Source of the DNA: Actinomycetes bacterium | GTDB lineage: Bacteria > Actinomycetota > Acidimicrobiia > Acidimicrobiales > Palsa-688 | Assembly (NCBI GenBank): GCA_021828475.1 | Contig: JAJZIY010000009.1 | Coordinates: 17,407-81,406, forward strand | DNA length: 64,000 bases | Reading direction: 5' to 3' | In this document: positions 7,928 to 17,056 of the stretch, in pieces | Layout: each line of letters opens with the position of its first letter | Position numbering within the stretch: position 1 is the first letter of the stretch | Made by a program: the position numbers and the translations under genes | The notes under the pieces: generated by a model | Told to the model about the DNA's origin: nothing | The model's database searches: none | What the model saw: only the letters and a program-made list of their open reading frames with translations

Positions 7928-10054
7928 ATGCGCGCCCATGCCCGTTCCCGGACCGACCTGACCCGGCGCGCTGTAACCAATACCGCCACCGTCCTGGCCA
8001 TGACGGTGGGCCGCCGCCGCGGCCTGACCCCCCTCTTGGCGGTGAGCTCGCTGGCGTGCATCCCGTTGGTAGCGACCGCCGCTCCCGCTTCTGCAACCGG
8101 CCCGCTGGTGGGAACGGCCACCACCACGTCCTCGACGCCGGAGCCGGCGTACCCTGTGCCGGCCACGGCGCCCGGGGCCACGACCACGACCACGACGGCG
8201 GCTGGGGCCACCACAACAACGCCCGGAGCCACCACCACAACGCCCGGGGCCACGACCACGACGGCACCTGGCTCCACCACGACGGCGCCAGGAGCCACGA
8301 CGACGACCACCACTGCCGGGGCCACGACGACGACCACCACTGCCGGGGCCACGACGACGACCACCACTGCCGGGGCCACGACGACGACCACCACTGCCGG
8401 GGCCACGACGACCACGACGGCACCTGGCTCCACCACGACGGCGCCAGGAGCCACGACCACAACGCAGCGCCAGTCCGGAGCACCGCTCTGGCCTGCCTCC
8501 CGTCCTGCCGGCTACTGGATGGTCACGGACGCCGGGGAGGTCGCCTCCTTCGGCGGCGTGGCCCACCCCAGAGCGCTGCAGCGGCACGGCGAACAGCACG
8601 TGGTGGGGATCGCCGCGGCAGCGGGAGGCAGGGGGTACTGGCTGGCCGGGGCGGCCGGGACGGTCTACCCGGTCGGCCTGGCGACACGCTACGGCGGGGT
8701 ACCCGCCGGCTCCCCGCCACAGCGGGTCGTGGCCATCAGCGCGACCCCGGACGGCCGGGGGTACTGGCTGGCAGCCGCCGGAGGAGGCGTCTTCACCCGG
8801 GGGGACGCCGTGTACCGCGGCTCGATGGGGGCCCACCGCCTCAACTCTCCGATCGTCGGCATGGCTCCGACCCCTGACGGCCGGGGGTACTGGCTGGCGG
8901 CTGCGGACGGCGGGGTGTTCGCTTTCGGCGACGCTGCCTTCTTCGGATCGCCCGGAGGTGCCCACCTGGCCTCGCCCGTTGTCGGCATCGCCGCCACGCC
9001 GGACGGAGGAGGGTACCGCCTGGCCCTGGCCGACGGTGCCGTGCTCGACTACGGAGACGCAACCGACCTCGGGTCGGCGGCGAACATGGACCTCGGGGGT
9101 CGGGTCGTCGCCATCCGGAGCGCGCCGGGCGGCCAGGGCTTCTGGCTCCTTGGCGCGGATGGCGGCGTCATCACCTTCGGCGACGCCCGCTATGCCGGCT
9201 CGGCCTACCGTACGGTCCCGCTCGGCCAGAGCGTCGTCGCTATGGCCGTTGCACCAGGCTCACGGGGGCCGGCTGCCGGTGCCTTCGCTCCCGGTGAAGC
9301 CACGACGACGACGACCACCACCACCACGACGACGACCGTCCCCCCGAGGACGACGACCACCGTCCGCCGCGCCCCGGCCCCTGCTCCCGCTCCGGCCCCT
9401 GTGACAGGAGCGCACCGCAGCTACCGCGCCGGCGCCACCGGCTACGACGTGTCGTGGCCCCAGTGCGGCCGCGCATTGCCCCCTTCGGCGGCCGTCGCCA
9501 TAGTCGGCGTCAACGGTGGCTATGCCTTCTCTGGCAACCCCTGCTTCGAGCGCGAGGCCCGCTGGGCCGGCCACAACCTGACCACCTACATCAACCTCAA
9601 CTCCCCGCAGGGAGCCAATTCGTCGCAGTGGTCCGACGGGCCGGCCGGGCATTGCCGTCCCGGCCAGCTCTTCTGCGAGTCCTACAACTACGGCTACAAG
9701 ACGGCGCAGTACTCGGTGCGCTCGGCGGCCTTCAAAGGGGCCCGCAGCCGCACCTGGTGGCTCGACGTGGAAACCGCTTCGTACTGGTCGTCGTCGCAGG
9801 CAGCCAACGCGCGGGTCGTAGCAGGAGCCGTAGGCGCCCTGAGGGCGGACCACCTCAACCCGGCCGTCTATTCGACCAACTACCAGTGGGGCGTGATCAC
9901 GGGGGGTTACGTACCGGGTACGGTCGCCTGGTACCCCACCGGCATCGCCACCCGGACCCCCGCCCGCTGGTGCAGAGTACGCAGCTTCGCCGGTGGCCCG
10001 GTGACGATGGTGCAGCGGGCGGCCGGTCGTTTCGACGGCGACTATTCCTGCTGA
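7928..10054 (+). CDS. Secreted Thr-rich, GYWL-repeat protein with GH25-like C-terminus
   Basis: 708 aa. Predicted exported protein: long basic N-region, hydrophobic core (LLAVSSLACIPLVATA) and ASA cleavage site near residue 58. Residues 60-180 are a mucin-like Thr/Ala/Gly domain encoded by DNA repeats. About six blades follow (GRGYWLAAADGGVFAFGDA type) at roughly 190-450, probably a beta-propeller. After a second poly-Thr linker, residues 500-708 (GYDVSWPQCGR, ATYIN-like strands, TWWLDVETASYW, WYPTG) resemble GH25-type lysozyme-like domains; the conserved GYDVS Asp and DVE acids are present. ATG 7928 has GGAGG seven bases upstream, which excludes the track TTG. Likely cell-wall associated; enzymatic activity unproven. 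Confidence 0.8.
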   Translation: MRAHARSRTDLTRRAVTNTATVLAMTVGRRRGLTPLLAVSSLACIPLVATAAPASATGPLVGTATTTSSTPEPAYPVPATAPGATTTTTTAAGATTTTPGATTTTPGATTTTAPGSTTTAPGATTTTTTAGATTTTTTAGATTTTTTAGATTTTTTAGATTTTTAPGSTTTAPGATTTTQRQSGAPLWPASRPAGYWMVTDAGEVASFGGVAHPRALQRHGEQHVVGIAAAAGGRGYWLAGAAGTVYPVGLATRYGGVPAGSPPQRVVAISATPDGRGYWLAAAGGGVFTRGDAVYRGSMGAHRLNSPIVGMAPTPDGRGYWLAAADGGVFAFGDAAFFGSPGGAHLASPVVGIAATPDGGGYRLALADGAVLDYGDATDLGSAANMDLGGRVVAIRSAPGGQGFWLLGADGGVITFGDARYAGSAYRTVPLGQSVVAMAVAPGSRGPAAGAFAPGEATTTTTTTTTTTTVPPRTTTTVRRAPAPAPAPAPVTGAHRSYRAGATGYDVSWPQCGRALPPSAAVAIVGVNGGYAFSGNPCFEREARWAGHNLTTYINLNSPQGANSSQWSDGPAGHCRPGQLFCESYNYGYKTAQYSVRSAAFKGARSRTWWLDVETASYWSSSQAANARVVAGAVGALRADHLNPAVYSTNYQWGVITGGYVPGTVAWYPTGIATRTPARWCRVRSFAGGPVTMVQRAAGRFDGDYSC
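8253..8457. repeat. 27-bp coding minisatellite inside a 49-bp direct repeat
   Basis: Four 27-bp units (GGGGCCACGACGACGACCAC plus CACTGCC) at 8291-8398 encode GATTTTTTA repeats. They are bracketed by a 49-bp near-identical direct repeat at 8253-8301 and 8409-8457 (begins CGACCACGACGGCACCTGG). All units keep frame, so copy number can change without breaking the protein. Confidence 0.85.
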
Positions 10055-10211
10055 AGCTGACGGCAGGTGACCAGCCCGCGGCCAACTGGCGGCCCGGTCG
10101 GCCCCACAACCGGGCCCATCGCCTCGGCCCGGCCATGGCCCAGCCCCCCCGGCGCCACCGCTCGGCTGCAGGCAGAGTGCACAGCACCCCGCGGGCGTGT
10201 CTAATGGGGCG

Positions 10212-11159
10212 ATGGGAAAGCGGCGGGACACAGCAGTGCTGTGCCTGGCATCAGGTGCCGTCGGAGTGCTGGCGAGCGCCTGCGGGACCACCGTCCACAA
10301 GGCCACCCCGCCCGCCCCGACGACGTCTTCGGCTCCCGCGGCCACCTCCACCATCGCAGTGACCACGACGAGCGCCGGCCCCACCACCACCACCCCCGCC
10401 ACCTCGACATCGCCCGCCAAGTCGACGACCACCACGACGGCGGGTACGACGACGGCGGGTACGACGACGAGCACCGTCCCTCACCCACCGTTCGCCCCCG
10501 TGGTCGACCAGGCGATGCAGACCATACGGCCCCGGCCGCCCGGCCTCGAAGCCCCCGACGCCCTGCCGGGCGCTCCGGCGTACGTCTCAGCCGAGGCGAC
10601 GGGGCTGGGAGGTACCTACTCGGTCACGCTCGTGGCCACAGACAAGCCCGTCCCGGTCAACAGCCCCCAACTGGCTGCGGTGGCTGCCAAGCAGTCCTCC
10701 GACCTCGGGAGCTTCTCGACGATACCGGCCTCCTCGCCGGCAGTAGCCGCCGAGCACGTTCAAAGTTCGCAGTCCAACGGCCTCGCACCCTGCACCGGGG
10801 CCTCCACCGTCGCCACGGTACCGGGGGCCCGCGGCGCCAGCTCCTGCCCCACTCCTCAGGGGGTGGCATTGAACTGGCATTCGGCCCAGTGGCTGGTCCA
10901 GGTGGGAGGGGTCGGCGGGGCGAAGGCACCCCTGACCACGGCCGCCGCCGTGGCCGGTTGGCTCGCCTCTCATTCCCTGCCGGCAGCGACCGGCGGGGTG
11001 GTCTCGGTCTCGGTCCCCGAGAGCTCCCAGGCCGGCTCCACCAGCTCCACCGAGGTCATGTGGTACCTGGGCAGCGACGTCTACGAGGTGACGGCCCTTC
11101 GTGACGAACTGGCGGCACTCGACATGGCTGCTTCGATGCGCCCCTGGCCCGCAGGCTGA
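10212..11159 (+). CDS. Thr-rich lipoprotein of unknown function
   Basis: 315 aa. N-terminal signal with lipobox LASAC places it on the outer face of the membrane. Residues 30-95 are a Thr/Ser/Pro linker (TTTTPATSTSPAKSTTTTTAG) like that of the preceding secreted protein; the rest is an Ala/Ser/Val-rich globular domain of about 220 residues I do not recognise (VSAEATGLGGTYSVTLVATD, WYLGSDVYEVTALRDEL). ATG 10212 chosen over GTG 10197 because the signal peptide begins there and TCTAAT lies six bases upstream. It is probably a surface neighbour of the GYWL-repeat protein; glycosylation of the Thr runs is only a guess. Confidence 0.75.
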   Translation: MGKRRDTAVLCLASGAVGVLASACGTTVHKATPPAPTTSSAPAATSTIAVTTTSAGPTTTTPATSTSPAKSTTTTTAGTTTAGTTTSTVPHPPFAPVVDQAMQTIRPRPPGLEAPDALPGAPAYVSAEATGLGGTYSVTLVATDKPVPVNSPQLAAVAAKQSSDLGSFSTIPASSPAVAAEHVQSSQSNGLAPCTGASTVATVPGARGASSCPTPQGVALNWHSAQWLVQVGGVGGAKAPLTTAAAVAGWLASHSLPAATGGVVSVSVPESSQAGSTSSTEVMWYLGSDVYEVTALRDELAALDMAASMRPWPAG

Positions 11160-11246
11160 GAGGGAGGCCCGCAGCACGCGGCACGCGGCTGCTGTCGACC
11201 AAGGGGAGGCCGCCGCCGGACCGGGTGGCGGCGTCCGGAGGAAGGC

Positions 11247-12206
11247 TCAGTCCCCTCCGGCCCGGTCCACGCCCTCCAACCCTGGCGCCGGCACCCGCAT
11301 CAGGGCTTCGCCGTCGATGGCCGGGCTGCCTCCCTCGCCCGAAGGCCCTGGCGCGGCGAGGTTCCTCGCCGCCAGGAGGGCCGCTTCGAGCTGTCGGTCC
11401 GAGCGCAGCGCGCGGCGCTCCTCCTCCCGGGCCCACTCGACGAAGAGGTACGCCAGGCCGGCCACGACCGCTATCTCACTGAGAGCCCACAGGACGTCGC
11501 CCCCCGAGCGCGTGTCGTGAAGGGTGTTCGCGGCTGCGTAGAGGGGCCGGGCTACGCCGCCCAGGTAGATCCCGAGGAAGGCGAAGAAGGGGATGCCGAG
11601 CAGCACGAGGGCAAAGCGTGCCCCGTAGCCGACCTGCCTGGGCAGGCTGTCCCGGCCGGCGACAACCGACCACAGGACGACGCCTGTCACGAGCATCTGC
11701 AGTTGGAGGTACTCCAACAGGACCGGGTGGCGAGCGGCCGCCGCGAACAGCGGGCTCAGGAAGTACACGTACAGAGTGCCTATGTACGCCAGGAACGCCA
11801 CGGGTGGGCGGGTCAGAAGGCCGAGCCAGCGGCTCCGGGCTGCGGCCAGGGCCACCCCTCGGCCCCGACCACCGGCCTGGATTGCGAGCCGGAGCGGCGC
11901 CCCGAAAGCCAGCAGCGGAGCGGCCACGTCGAACAGGAGCAGGGACTGCACGACGTGCAGGGTGAAGTTGTCCACCTGGTAACGGGCGATACCCCCCTCG
12001 GTGGCGTAGGCGGTGACGACCAGGCCCACGGCGAAAGCCGCCGTCTGCGTGGCCGGCCAGCGCCGGCCACGGGCCGACAGCCGGCGCGTGCCCACCAAGT
12101 AAAGAGCCATGGCCAGCACTTGGGCGACCAGGGCCAGGGCCGTCAACCAGTCGAGGTGAAGGCCTGTCACGAGTGCTGCGGTCTGAGGGGCCGGCGACTT
12201 CGGCAT
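11247..12206 (-). CDS. CtaG-family cytochrome c oxidase assembly protein
   Basis: 319 aa, about seven TM helices. Matches the caa3-type CtaG membrane family: YATEGGIARYQVDNFTLHVVQSLLLFDVAAPLLAFGAP carries the conserved H and pattern, then RPPVAFLAYIGTLYVYFLSPLF and the LQLQMLVTGVVLWSVV helix. Members help mature haem-copper oxidases, probably by handling copper. No oxidase subunit gene is in the window. ATG 12206 is preceded by TAGGAT, whose TAG is the stop codon of the upstream peptidase gene. The C-terminal 50 residues are hydrophilic and Ala/Gly/Pro-rich. Confidence 0.8.
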   Translation of the reverse strand: MPKSPAPQTAALVTGLHLDWLTALALVAQVLAMALYLVGTRRLSARGRRWPATQTAAFAVGLVVTAYATEGGIARYQVDNFTLHVVQSLLLFDVAAPLLAFGAPLRLAIQAGGRGRGVALAAARSRWLGLLTRPPVAFLAYIGTLYVYFLSPLFAAAARHPVLLEYLQLQMLVTGVVLWSVVAGRDSLPRQVGYGARFALVLLGIPFFAFLGIYLGGVARPLYAAANTLHDTRSGGDVLWALSEIAVVAGLAYLFVEWAREEERRALRSDRQLEAALLAARNLAAPGPSGEGGSPAIDGEALMRVPAPGLEGVDRAGGD

Positions 12207-12216
12207 GCCGTAGGCG

Positions 12217-12222
12217 ATCCTA
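12217..12222 (-). promoter_or_regulatory. -10 box TAGGAT overlapping the S9 peptidase stop
   Basis: The TAG stop of the peptidase gene (12220-12222) supplies the first three bases of TAGGAT, ten bases before the ctaG-like ATG. This suggests an internal promoter for the last gene of the run. Confidence 0.4.
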
Positions 12223-14229
12223 CCGGTAGCCGGACGGAGCCCCGGGCGCAGCCCATCTCACCGTGCCGAGTTTTTCAGCCTCGTCGAGGTCGGCGGAGCC
12301 CACCGCCCCCTCGGCCGCCTCCCCGACCCCGAGCACACGCCGGAAGAAAGCCAGCTCGGCCTCCTGGGAACGCACCATCGCCCACGCCTGGCGAAAGCCG
12401 TGGCCCTCACCCTCGATCAGGACGAGCACGGCCCGCCCCCCGGCCGCCCGTAGTGCCTCGGCCATGGCCACGGCCTGGGACGCCGGGACCACGGGGTCGT
12501 CGAGCCCCTGCAACATGAGCACAGGGCAGCGCACTGCCGGCGCGAAGTTGACAGGAGACCGCTCGGGCGCCGACGCCGCCGGCAGCAGCCTGCCCGTGTA
12601 GCGGCTCTCGAACTTGGGGCTGTCTGCCGACAAGGTGGCCACGTCGCACACGGCGTAGCGGACGGCGCCACCGAGGAAACCGCCGCGGGCGAGCAGGGCC
12701 AGAGCCGTCAGACCGCCGGCGCTCGAGCCCCGGACGACGGCCAGGCCGGCGTCGACCCAGCCCCGCCGGCCTGCCTCACGGCGCGCCGCGTCGCAGTCGT
12801 CCACGTCGAGCACGCCCCAACCTCCCTCCAGGGCCTGCCTGTAGACGCGCCCGTAACCGGTACTGCCGCGGTAGTCGACGTCCAGCACGGCCAAGCCACG
12901 GGTGGTCCAGTACTGGGTACGCAGCTCCAGCACCCCCGATGAACTGCCCGTCGGCCCCCCGTGGCTGGTGAGGACCACGGGAGGCGCCTCCCCCGCAGGG
13001 CCTTGCACGGTCGGGTTGACAGGTGGGTAGAAGGTCGCGTGGGCACTGGCGCCGTGTGAGGTGGCAAAGCTGAAGTGCCGGCCAACCGAGATCCATTCGT
13101 CCGCGAGCAACCGGGACGACGACCATCTGATGTCGGTGCTCCGGCCGCCCGGGCCCACGTGGACGAGGCGGCGCGGCGAGCGCGGCCCTCCGGCAACGGC
13201 CAGCACGCCCGGGCCCAGGGTGAACCCCTCCCCGACGGCACTCAGGTGGCAGAACGAAGTGTCGTCCAGCTCGAAGGCCTCGGCACGGCCACCGGCAACC
13301 CGTCCCAGGTAGGCACGGCCCCCGGACGACCAGGTGGCCATGAGCTCCCCGCCCGGGAGGAACGCATAGTCGCTCTCGCCCAGGGCCCAGGCCGGCCCGG
13401 CGAACTCGGCCTCGACCGGTGCCAGGGGACGGCCGTCCAGGTAGAGGTTCCACCAACCCGTCTCGTCCGAGAGCCAGGCCAACCGGCCCCCGGGTGACCA
13501 CCGGGGCTGCAACACCGACACCGCCCCGCCCGCTCCGCCTGCCATCGTCCTCGCCTCCCCTACGAGGCGGCCCTCCCCGAAGCCGCCCACGACCAGGGCG
13601 GTACCGTCCCAGGGCATGTTCGGATGGTCCCAGCAGACGAAGGCCAGCTCGCGCCCGCCGGGGGAGAAGCATGGCGACGAATAGAAGTCGTGGCCCTGTG
13701 CCAGCACCGAGGGCTCGGCCTGCAGCCCGTCGCCACCGGCCAGGGGCAAGGACACGAGGTCGTTGACCACCCCCGTCGGCAGGTGCCGCTCGCGCACCGC
13801 CACCAACCAGGCGCCGTCCGGCGACACGACCGGGCAGCCGTAACGAACCGAGCGCTCCAGGGGTGGCTCCGGCGTCATGGCACGGGCTTCGCCGCCGCTC
13901 ACCCACCACAGGCGCTGGTCGGCAAGGGCGGACGTGACGACCGCGCCATCTCCCGCCGGCACCCAGGCTCGACCGCCGTACTCGTGCACCGCGGTACGGG
14001 CGGACATGCCTTCGGGGAGCACGTCACGCTGTCGCCAGGCGCCATCCGGTATGGGACGCCCCGCTACGACGGCGACACGCCCACGCTCAGCCGGCCTGGC
14101 CTCCTGCCAGAACAGTTCGCCCCCGACGGCCACCGGGAAGGCCAGGCCGAGAGAGCCGGCCACGAGCTGGTCGGCACCGAGGGGCGACGGCCACGAGCCG
14201 AACGGCAACCGGGCGGGCTCTGACGGCAC
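12220..14229 (-). CDS. S9-family prolyl oligopeptidase-like serine peptidase
   Basis: 669 aa. N-terminal beta-propeller-like region (residues 1-400, repeated GxxLAWLSDETGWWNLYLDG and PCFSPGGRELAF strands) and a C-terminal alpha/beta-hydrolase. Catalytic triad visible: nucleophile Ser in VRGSSAGGLTAL, Asp in LQGLDDPVVPASQA, His in EGEGHGFRQ. Cleaves small peptides or acyl-peptides in the cytosol; no signal peptide. GTG start at 14229 lies five bases after the DUF3817 stop, so it is coupled to that gene. Family secure; substrate unknown. Stops with TAG, unusual here. Confidence 0.93.
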   Translation of the reverse strand: MPSEPARLPFGSWPSPLGADQLVAGSLGLAFPVAVGGELFWQEARPAERGRVAVVAGRPIPDGAWRQRDVLPEGMSARTAVHEYGGRAWVPAGDGAVVTSALADQRLWWVSGGEARAMTPEPPLERSVRYGCPVVSPDGAWLVAVRERHLPTGVVNDLVSLPLAGGDGLQAEPSVLAQGHDFYSSPCFSPGGRELAFVCWDHPNMPWDGTALVVGGFGEGRLVGEARTMAGGAGGAVSVLQPRWSPGGRLAWLSDETGWWNLYLDGRPLAPVEAEFAGPAWALGESDYAFLPGGELMATWSSGGRAYLGRVAGGRAEAFELDDTSFCHLSAVGEGFTLGPGVLAVAGGPRSPRRLVHVGPGGRSTDIRWSSSRLLADEWISVGRHFSFATSHGASAHATFYPPVNPTVQGPAGEAPPVVLTSHGGPTGSSSGVLELRTQYWTTRGLAVLDVDYRGSTGYGRVYRQALEGGWGVLDVDDCDAARREAGRRGWVDAGLAVVRGSSAGGLTALALLARGGFLGGAVRYAVCDVATLSADSPKFESRYTGRLLPAASAPERSPVNFAPAVRCPVLMLQGLDDPVVPASQAVAMAEALRAAGGRAVLVLIEGEGHGFRQAWAMVRSQEAELAFFRRVLGVGEAAEGAVGSADLDEAEKLGTVRWAAPGAPSGYR

Positions 14230-14234
14230 CGCGC

Positions 14235-14666
14235 TCAGGGACGGGGAGCCCTGGGCTTACGGTTGACCGCAGCCCAGACCACCGATGCCGGAGCGGGTGG
14301 GGCGTCGGCCCCCATCGCCTGCTGCGCCCTGACCCGGGCCACGACGCGCCGTTCCATGTAGAACGCCAGGAGCGGCAGCAGCCCGGAGCACACCATGCCG
14401 AGCAGCTGCACGGCACGGAACCTGGCTCGGCCGGCCAGGTCCAGGCAGGTGATGAGGTAGGCGATGTAGAAGAAGCCGTGGGCCGTGCCGACGATCTCCA
14501 CCACCGAGGTCCAGGGCCACTTGTTGTGGCCCGCCAGTTGCAGTGGTATCCCGATGAAGCAGACGATTGCCAGGCCGGTGCCCACGACTATGGCCATCAC
14601 GCGGTAGCGGGTCAGGGCGGCTCCCAGGCCCCCGAGGGGGGCCGACCGCCCGAAGGGGAGAGCCAC
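14235..14666 (-). CDS. DUF3817 membrane protein
   Basis: 143 aa with three TM helices (MAIVVGTGLAIVCFIGIPLQ, FFYIAYLITCLDLAGRARF, VCSGLLPLLAFYMERRVVARV). The GTAHGFFYIAYL motif and C-terminal FYMERRV are typical of DUF3817, small actinobacterial membrane proteins of unknown role. GTG 14666 starts inside the TAG stop of the upstream gene (TAGTG), a one-base overlap showing coupling; the long N-terminal part of the track ORF is shadow. Confidence 0.85.
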   Translation of the reverse strand: MALPFGRSAPLGGLGAALTRYRVMAIVVGTGLAIVCFIGIPLQLAGHNKWPWTSVVEIVGTAHGFFYIAYLITCLDLAGRARFRAVQLLGMVCSGLLPLLAFYMERRVVARVRAQQAMGADAPPAPASVVWAAVNRKPRAPRP

Positions 14667-15088
14667 TAGCCCGCCTCGCCATCGGCGCTCAACGGAAGCC
14701 CCCGCGGGTTGCGCCAGGTCTTGCGGCTGCGGCCGGCAGCCAGCCCGCGCAGGTAGTCGTTGTAGGCAGCCAGCTCGGGCGTCTCGAGTGACTTGTCCCA
14801 CTCCAGTGGCCTGGACGGGATCTCGTCGTCGCGGTGCAGGAAGGAGCGGCGCACCCGCTCGGGCGCCTCCTCCTCGCGCCGCCCGGGCTGGTCGTGGACG
14901 AGCTGCCACCAGGCGACGACCGCCAGTAGGGCGAAGATCGGCCACTCGATCGAGTAGAAGTAGCTGAGCAGGTTGCCACCGAGGGCCCGGTGGACCTGCC
15001 ACCATCCGGCCAGCAGGCACGCCGGCACCACCGTCACCAAGAGGAAGTGCAGCACGAAGGCCCTACGAGTGAACCAGGCGCTGTGCAC
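14666..15088 (-). CDS. Small conserved actinobacterial membrane protein
   Basis: 140 aa. Two TM helices (VLHFLLVTVVPACLLAGWWQ and FYSIEWPIFALLAVVAWWQLV) followed by a charged cytoplasmic tail with EWDKSLETPELAAYNDYLRGLAA. I recall this layout (WFTRR start, GWWQ..RA.GN..SY, EWP.F) from conserved actinobacterial proteins paired with DUF3817, but no function is known to me. GTG start with TAGACT seven bases upstream. First gene of a run into DUF3817 and the S9 peptidase. Confidence 0.75.
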   Translation of the reverse strand: MHSAWFTRRAFVLHFLLVTVVPACLLAGWWQVHRALGGNLLSYFYSIEWPIFALLAVVAWWQLVHDQPGRREEEAPERVRRSFLHRDDEIPSRPLEWDKSLETPELAAYNDYLRGLAAGRSRKTWRNPRGLPLSADGEAG

Positions 15089-15095
15089 TCAGCCG

Positions 15096-15101
15096 AGTCT
15101 A
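15096..15101 (-). promoter_or_regulatory. -10 box TAGACT, leaderless arrangement
   Basis: TAGACT-CGGCTGA-GTG on the minus strand: seven bases from hexamer to start codon, no ribosome-binding site. Confidence 0.5.
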
Positions 15102-15110
15102 CAGAGCACC

Positions 15111-15147
15111 CCGCCCTCCTCCGTCCCGCCCTCCTCCGTCCCGCCCT
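15111..15147. repeat. 15-bp tandem repeat, 2.5 copies
   Basis: Unit CCGCCCTCCTCCGTC at 15111 and 15126 plus CCGCCCT. It lies just upstream of the TAGACT box, where a -35 element would be, so copy number could affect expression. Confidence 0.75.
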
Positions 15148-15326
15148 GCTGGCGCCGGCGTGCCCGAAGAGGCCCGATCGGGGCGGGGTGCTGTCGCGGC
15201 CCGCCCGTCGGGGCCGACCCTCCCGACGGCCTCGACGGCACGGACCGACAACCAGGCGTTGCCGGGAGCCCGGGCACTCCCCGGCCTACGAGCCAAGCGG
15301 GTACGCCGCGCACCCGGCGCCTGCTT

Positions 15327-16730
15327 TCAGCTTGCCTTGACCGCCGCCAGAAGTTTGGTCAGGGAATCCTTCGCGTCCCCGAACAGCAGGACGGTCTTGG
15401 GGTCGTAGAGCAGGGCGTTGTCGATACCCGAGAAACCGGGCCGCATGCTGCGCTTCAGGAAGACGACGTTGGCGGCACCGTCGACGTTGAGGATCGGCAT
15501 GCCGTAGATCGGACTGCCGGGGTTGTCGCGCGCCGCCGGGTTGACGACGTCGTTGGCTCCCACCACCAGGGCCACGTCGGTGCTGGAGAACTGGTCGTTC
15601 GCCTGCTCCATCTCGATCAGATCCTCGTAGGGTGCATCGGCCTCGGCCAGCAGTACGTTCATGTGGCCCGGCATACGCCCGGCCACCGGGTGGATGGCGT
15701 AGGCGACCTCGACGCCCTTGCTCTCCAGAGCCCGTGCCAGTTCGACCGCTACATGCTGGGCCTGGGCTACGGCCAGGCCGTAGCCGGGCACGATCATCAC
15801 CTTGCGGGAATAGGCCAGCAGTGTGCCGATGTCCGTGGCCTCACCGCTGCGTACCGATCGGCCCTCCGTGCCGGCTACGGCGTCTGGGCCGGCCGCGGGG
15901 GCGGCACCGAAACCACCGAGGATGATGTTGGGCAACGAACGGCCCATGGCATCGCTCATCATCTTGGTGAGCAGACCACCGGACGCCCCGACCAAGGTGC
16001 CGGCCACGACCAGGACCATGTTGCCGAGCACGAAGCCGTCAGCGGCCACGGCCAGGCCGGTGAAGCTGTTGAGCAGCGAGATCAGCACCGGCGTGTCCGC
16101 CCCGCCGACCGGCAGGACAACGCCAGCGCCCAGAGCCAGTGCCACCGCTGCCAGGGCCAACATCGGTGCCAGGTGCGGGCTGACGACGACGACGATGCCC
16201 AACCCCACCACCGCCAGGCCCAGCAGGGCATTGACGACCTGCTGGCCCGGGTACATCACGGGGCGCCCGGTCATGAGCTCCTGCAGCTTCGCGAAGGCGA
16301 GCATGCTGCCGGAGAAGGAAAGGCAACCCACCACCAGGGCGAAGAGCACCTCGACGCCCTTTTGCGCCGGTACCCCGGCCGACAGGCCCTGCACGTAGTC
16401 GGTGAGGGAGATGACCGCCGCCGCCCCGCCGCCCACGCCGTTGAAGATCGCCACCATCTGAGGCATGCCCGTCATCGGCACCCGGCGGGCGGCCGGCACG
16501 GCGACAAGGGCGCCCAGGCCCATTCCGGCTCCGATCACCCAGTCGTGGCCCGGGTCCTGGACCAGGAAGGTCACCACTATGGCCACCACCATCCCGGCCA
16601 CCCCCACGAGGTTGCCGTAGCGGGCATTGCGGGGCGAGCTGAGCGCCTTGAGCGCCAGCACGAAACAGATGGCCGAGAACAGGTACACGCCGGTGCGCCC
16701 GTCGAAACTGATCTGGATAGCCGCCGTCAT
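15327..16730 (-). CDS. pntB: NAD(P) transhydrogenase subunit beta
   Basis: 467 aa. Membrane subunit with the NADP(H)-binding domain of the proton-translocating transhydrogenase, which uses the proton gradient to make NADPH from NADH. Eight or nine TM helices to about residue 270, then the dIII domain with VPGYGLAVAQAQHVAVEL, HPVAGRMPGHMNVLLAEA, DVALVVGANDVVNPAA and PILNVDGAANVVFLKRS. ATG 16730 overlaps the PntAB stop as ATGA; the track ORF extends upstream only as shadow. Last of three genes in the operon. Confidence 0.96.
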   Translation of the reverse strand: MTAAIQISFDGRTGVYLFSAICFVLALKALSSPRNARYGNLVGVAGMVVAIVVTFLVQDPGHDWVIGAGMGLGALVAVPAARRVPMTGMPQMVAIFNGVGGGAAAVISLTDYVQGLSAGVPAQKGVEVLFALVVGCLSFSGSMLAFAKLQELMTGRPVMYPGQQVVNALLGLAVVGLGIVVVVSPHLAPMLALAAVALALGAGVVLPVGGADTPVLISLLNSFTGLAVAADGFVLGNMVLVVAGTLVGASGGLLTKMMSDAMGRSLPNIILGGFGAAPAAGPDAVAGTEGRSVRSGEATDIGTLLAYSRKVMIVPGYGLAVAQAQHVAVELARALESKGVEVAYAIHPVAGRMPGHMNVLLAEADAPYEDLIEMEQANDQFSSTDVALVVGANDVVNPAARDNPGSPIYGMPILNVDGAANVVFLKRSMRPGFSGIDNALLYDPKTVLLFGDAKDSLTKLLAAVKAS

Positions 16731-17056
16731 TTGCCCGTGCCGTCCTGTCCGGCCCGGCCCTGTGCCTTCGGCTGCTGGCGGGTCTTGAACATGTCGAGCA
16801 TGCGGTCGGTGACGACCACACCTCCGACGATGTTGAGCGTGGAGAGGAACACCGCCACGAAGGCGAGGGACATCTGGAGCGAACCGTGTGCCTGGCTGGC
16901 TATGGTCATGGCGCCGACCAGGATTATCCCGTGGATGGCGTTGCTGCCGGACATGAGCGGTGTGTGCAGGATGCTCGGGACTTTGGATATCACCTCGAAG
17001 CCGACGAACACCGCCAGCACGAAAATGACGAGGAGGTCTACGGCGTCGGTGATCAT
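16727..17056 (-). CDS. pntAB: NAD(P) transhydrogenase subunit alpha, membrane part
   Basis: 109 aa, three to four TM helices (DLLVIFVLAVFVGFEVISKV, PLMSGSNAIHGIILVGAMTI, LAFVAVFLSTLNIVGGVVVT). Contains the conserved SGSNAIHGI segment of the dII domain. A separate PntAB gene is normal in bacteria with a three-subunit enzyme, so this is not a broken PntA. Both ends overlap the neighbours by ATGA. Confidence 0.95.
   Translation of the reverse strand: MITDAVDLLVIFVLAVFVGFEVISKVPSILHTPLMSGSNAIHGIILVGAMTIASQAHGSLQMSLAFVAVFLSTLNIVGGVVVTDRMLDMFKTRQQPKAQGRAGQDGTGK

Noticed and set aside
7357-8460. 367-aa minus ORF rich in VVVVAP repeats
   Set aside because: Antisense to the poly-Thr repeats of the secreted protein, whose signal peptide and domains are clear.
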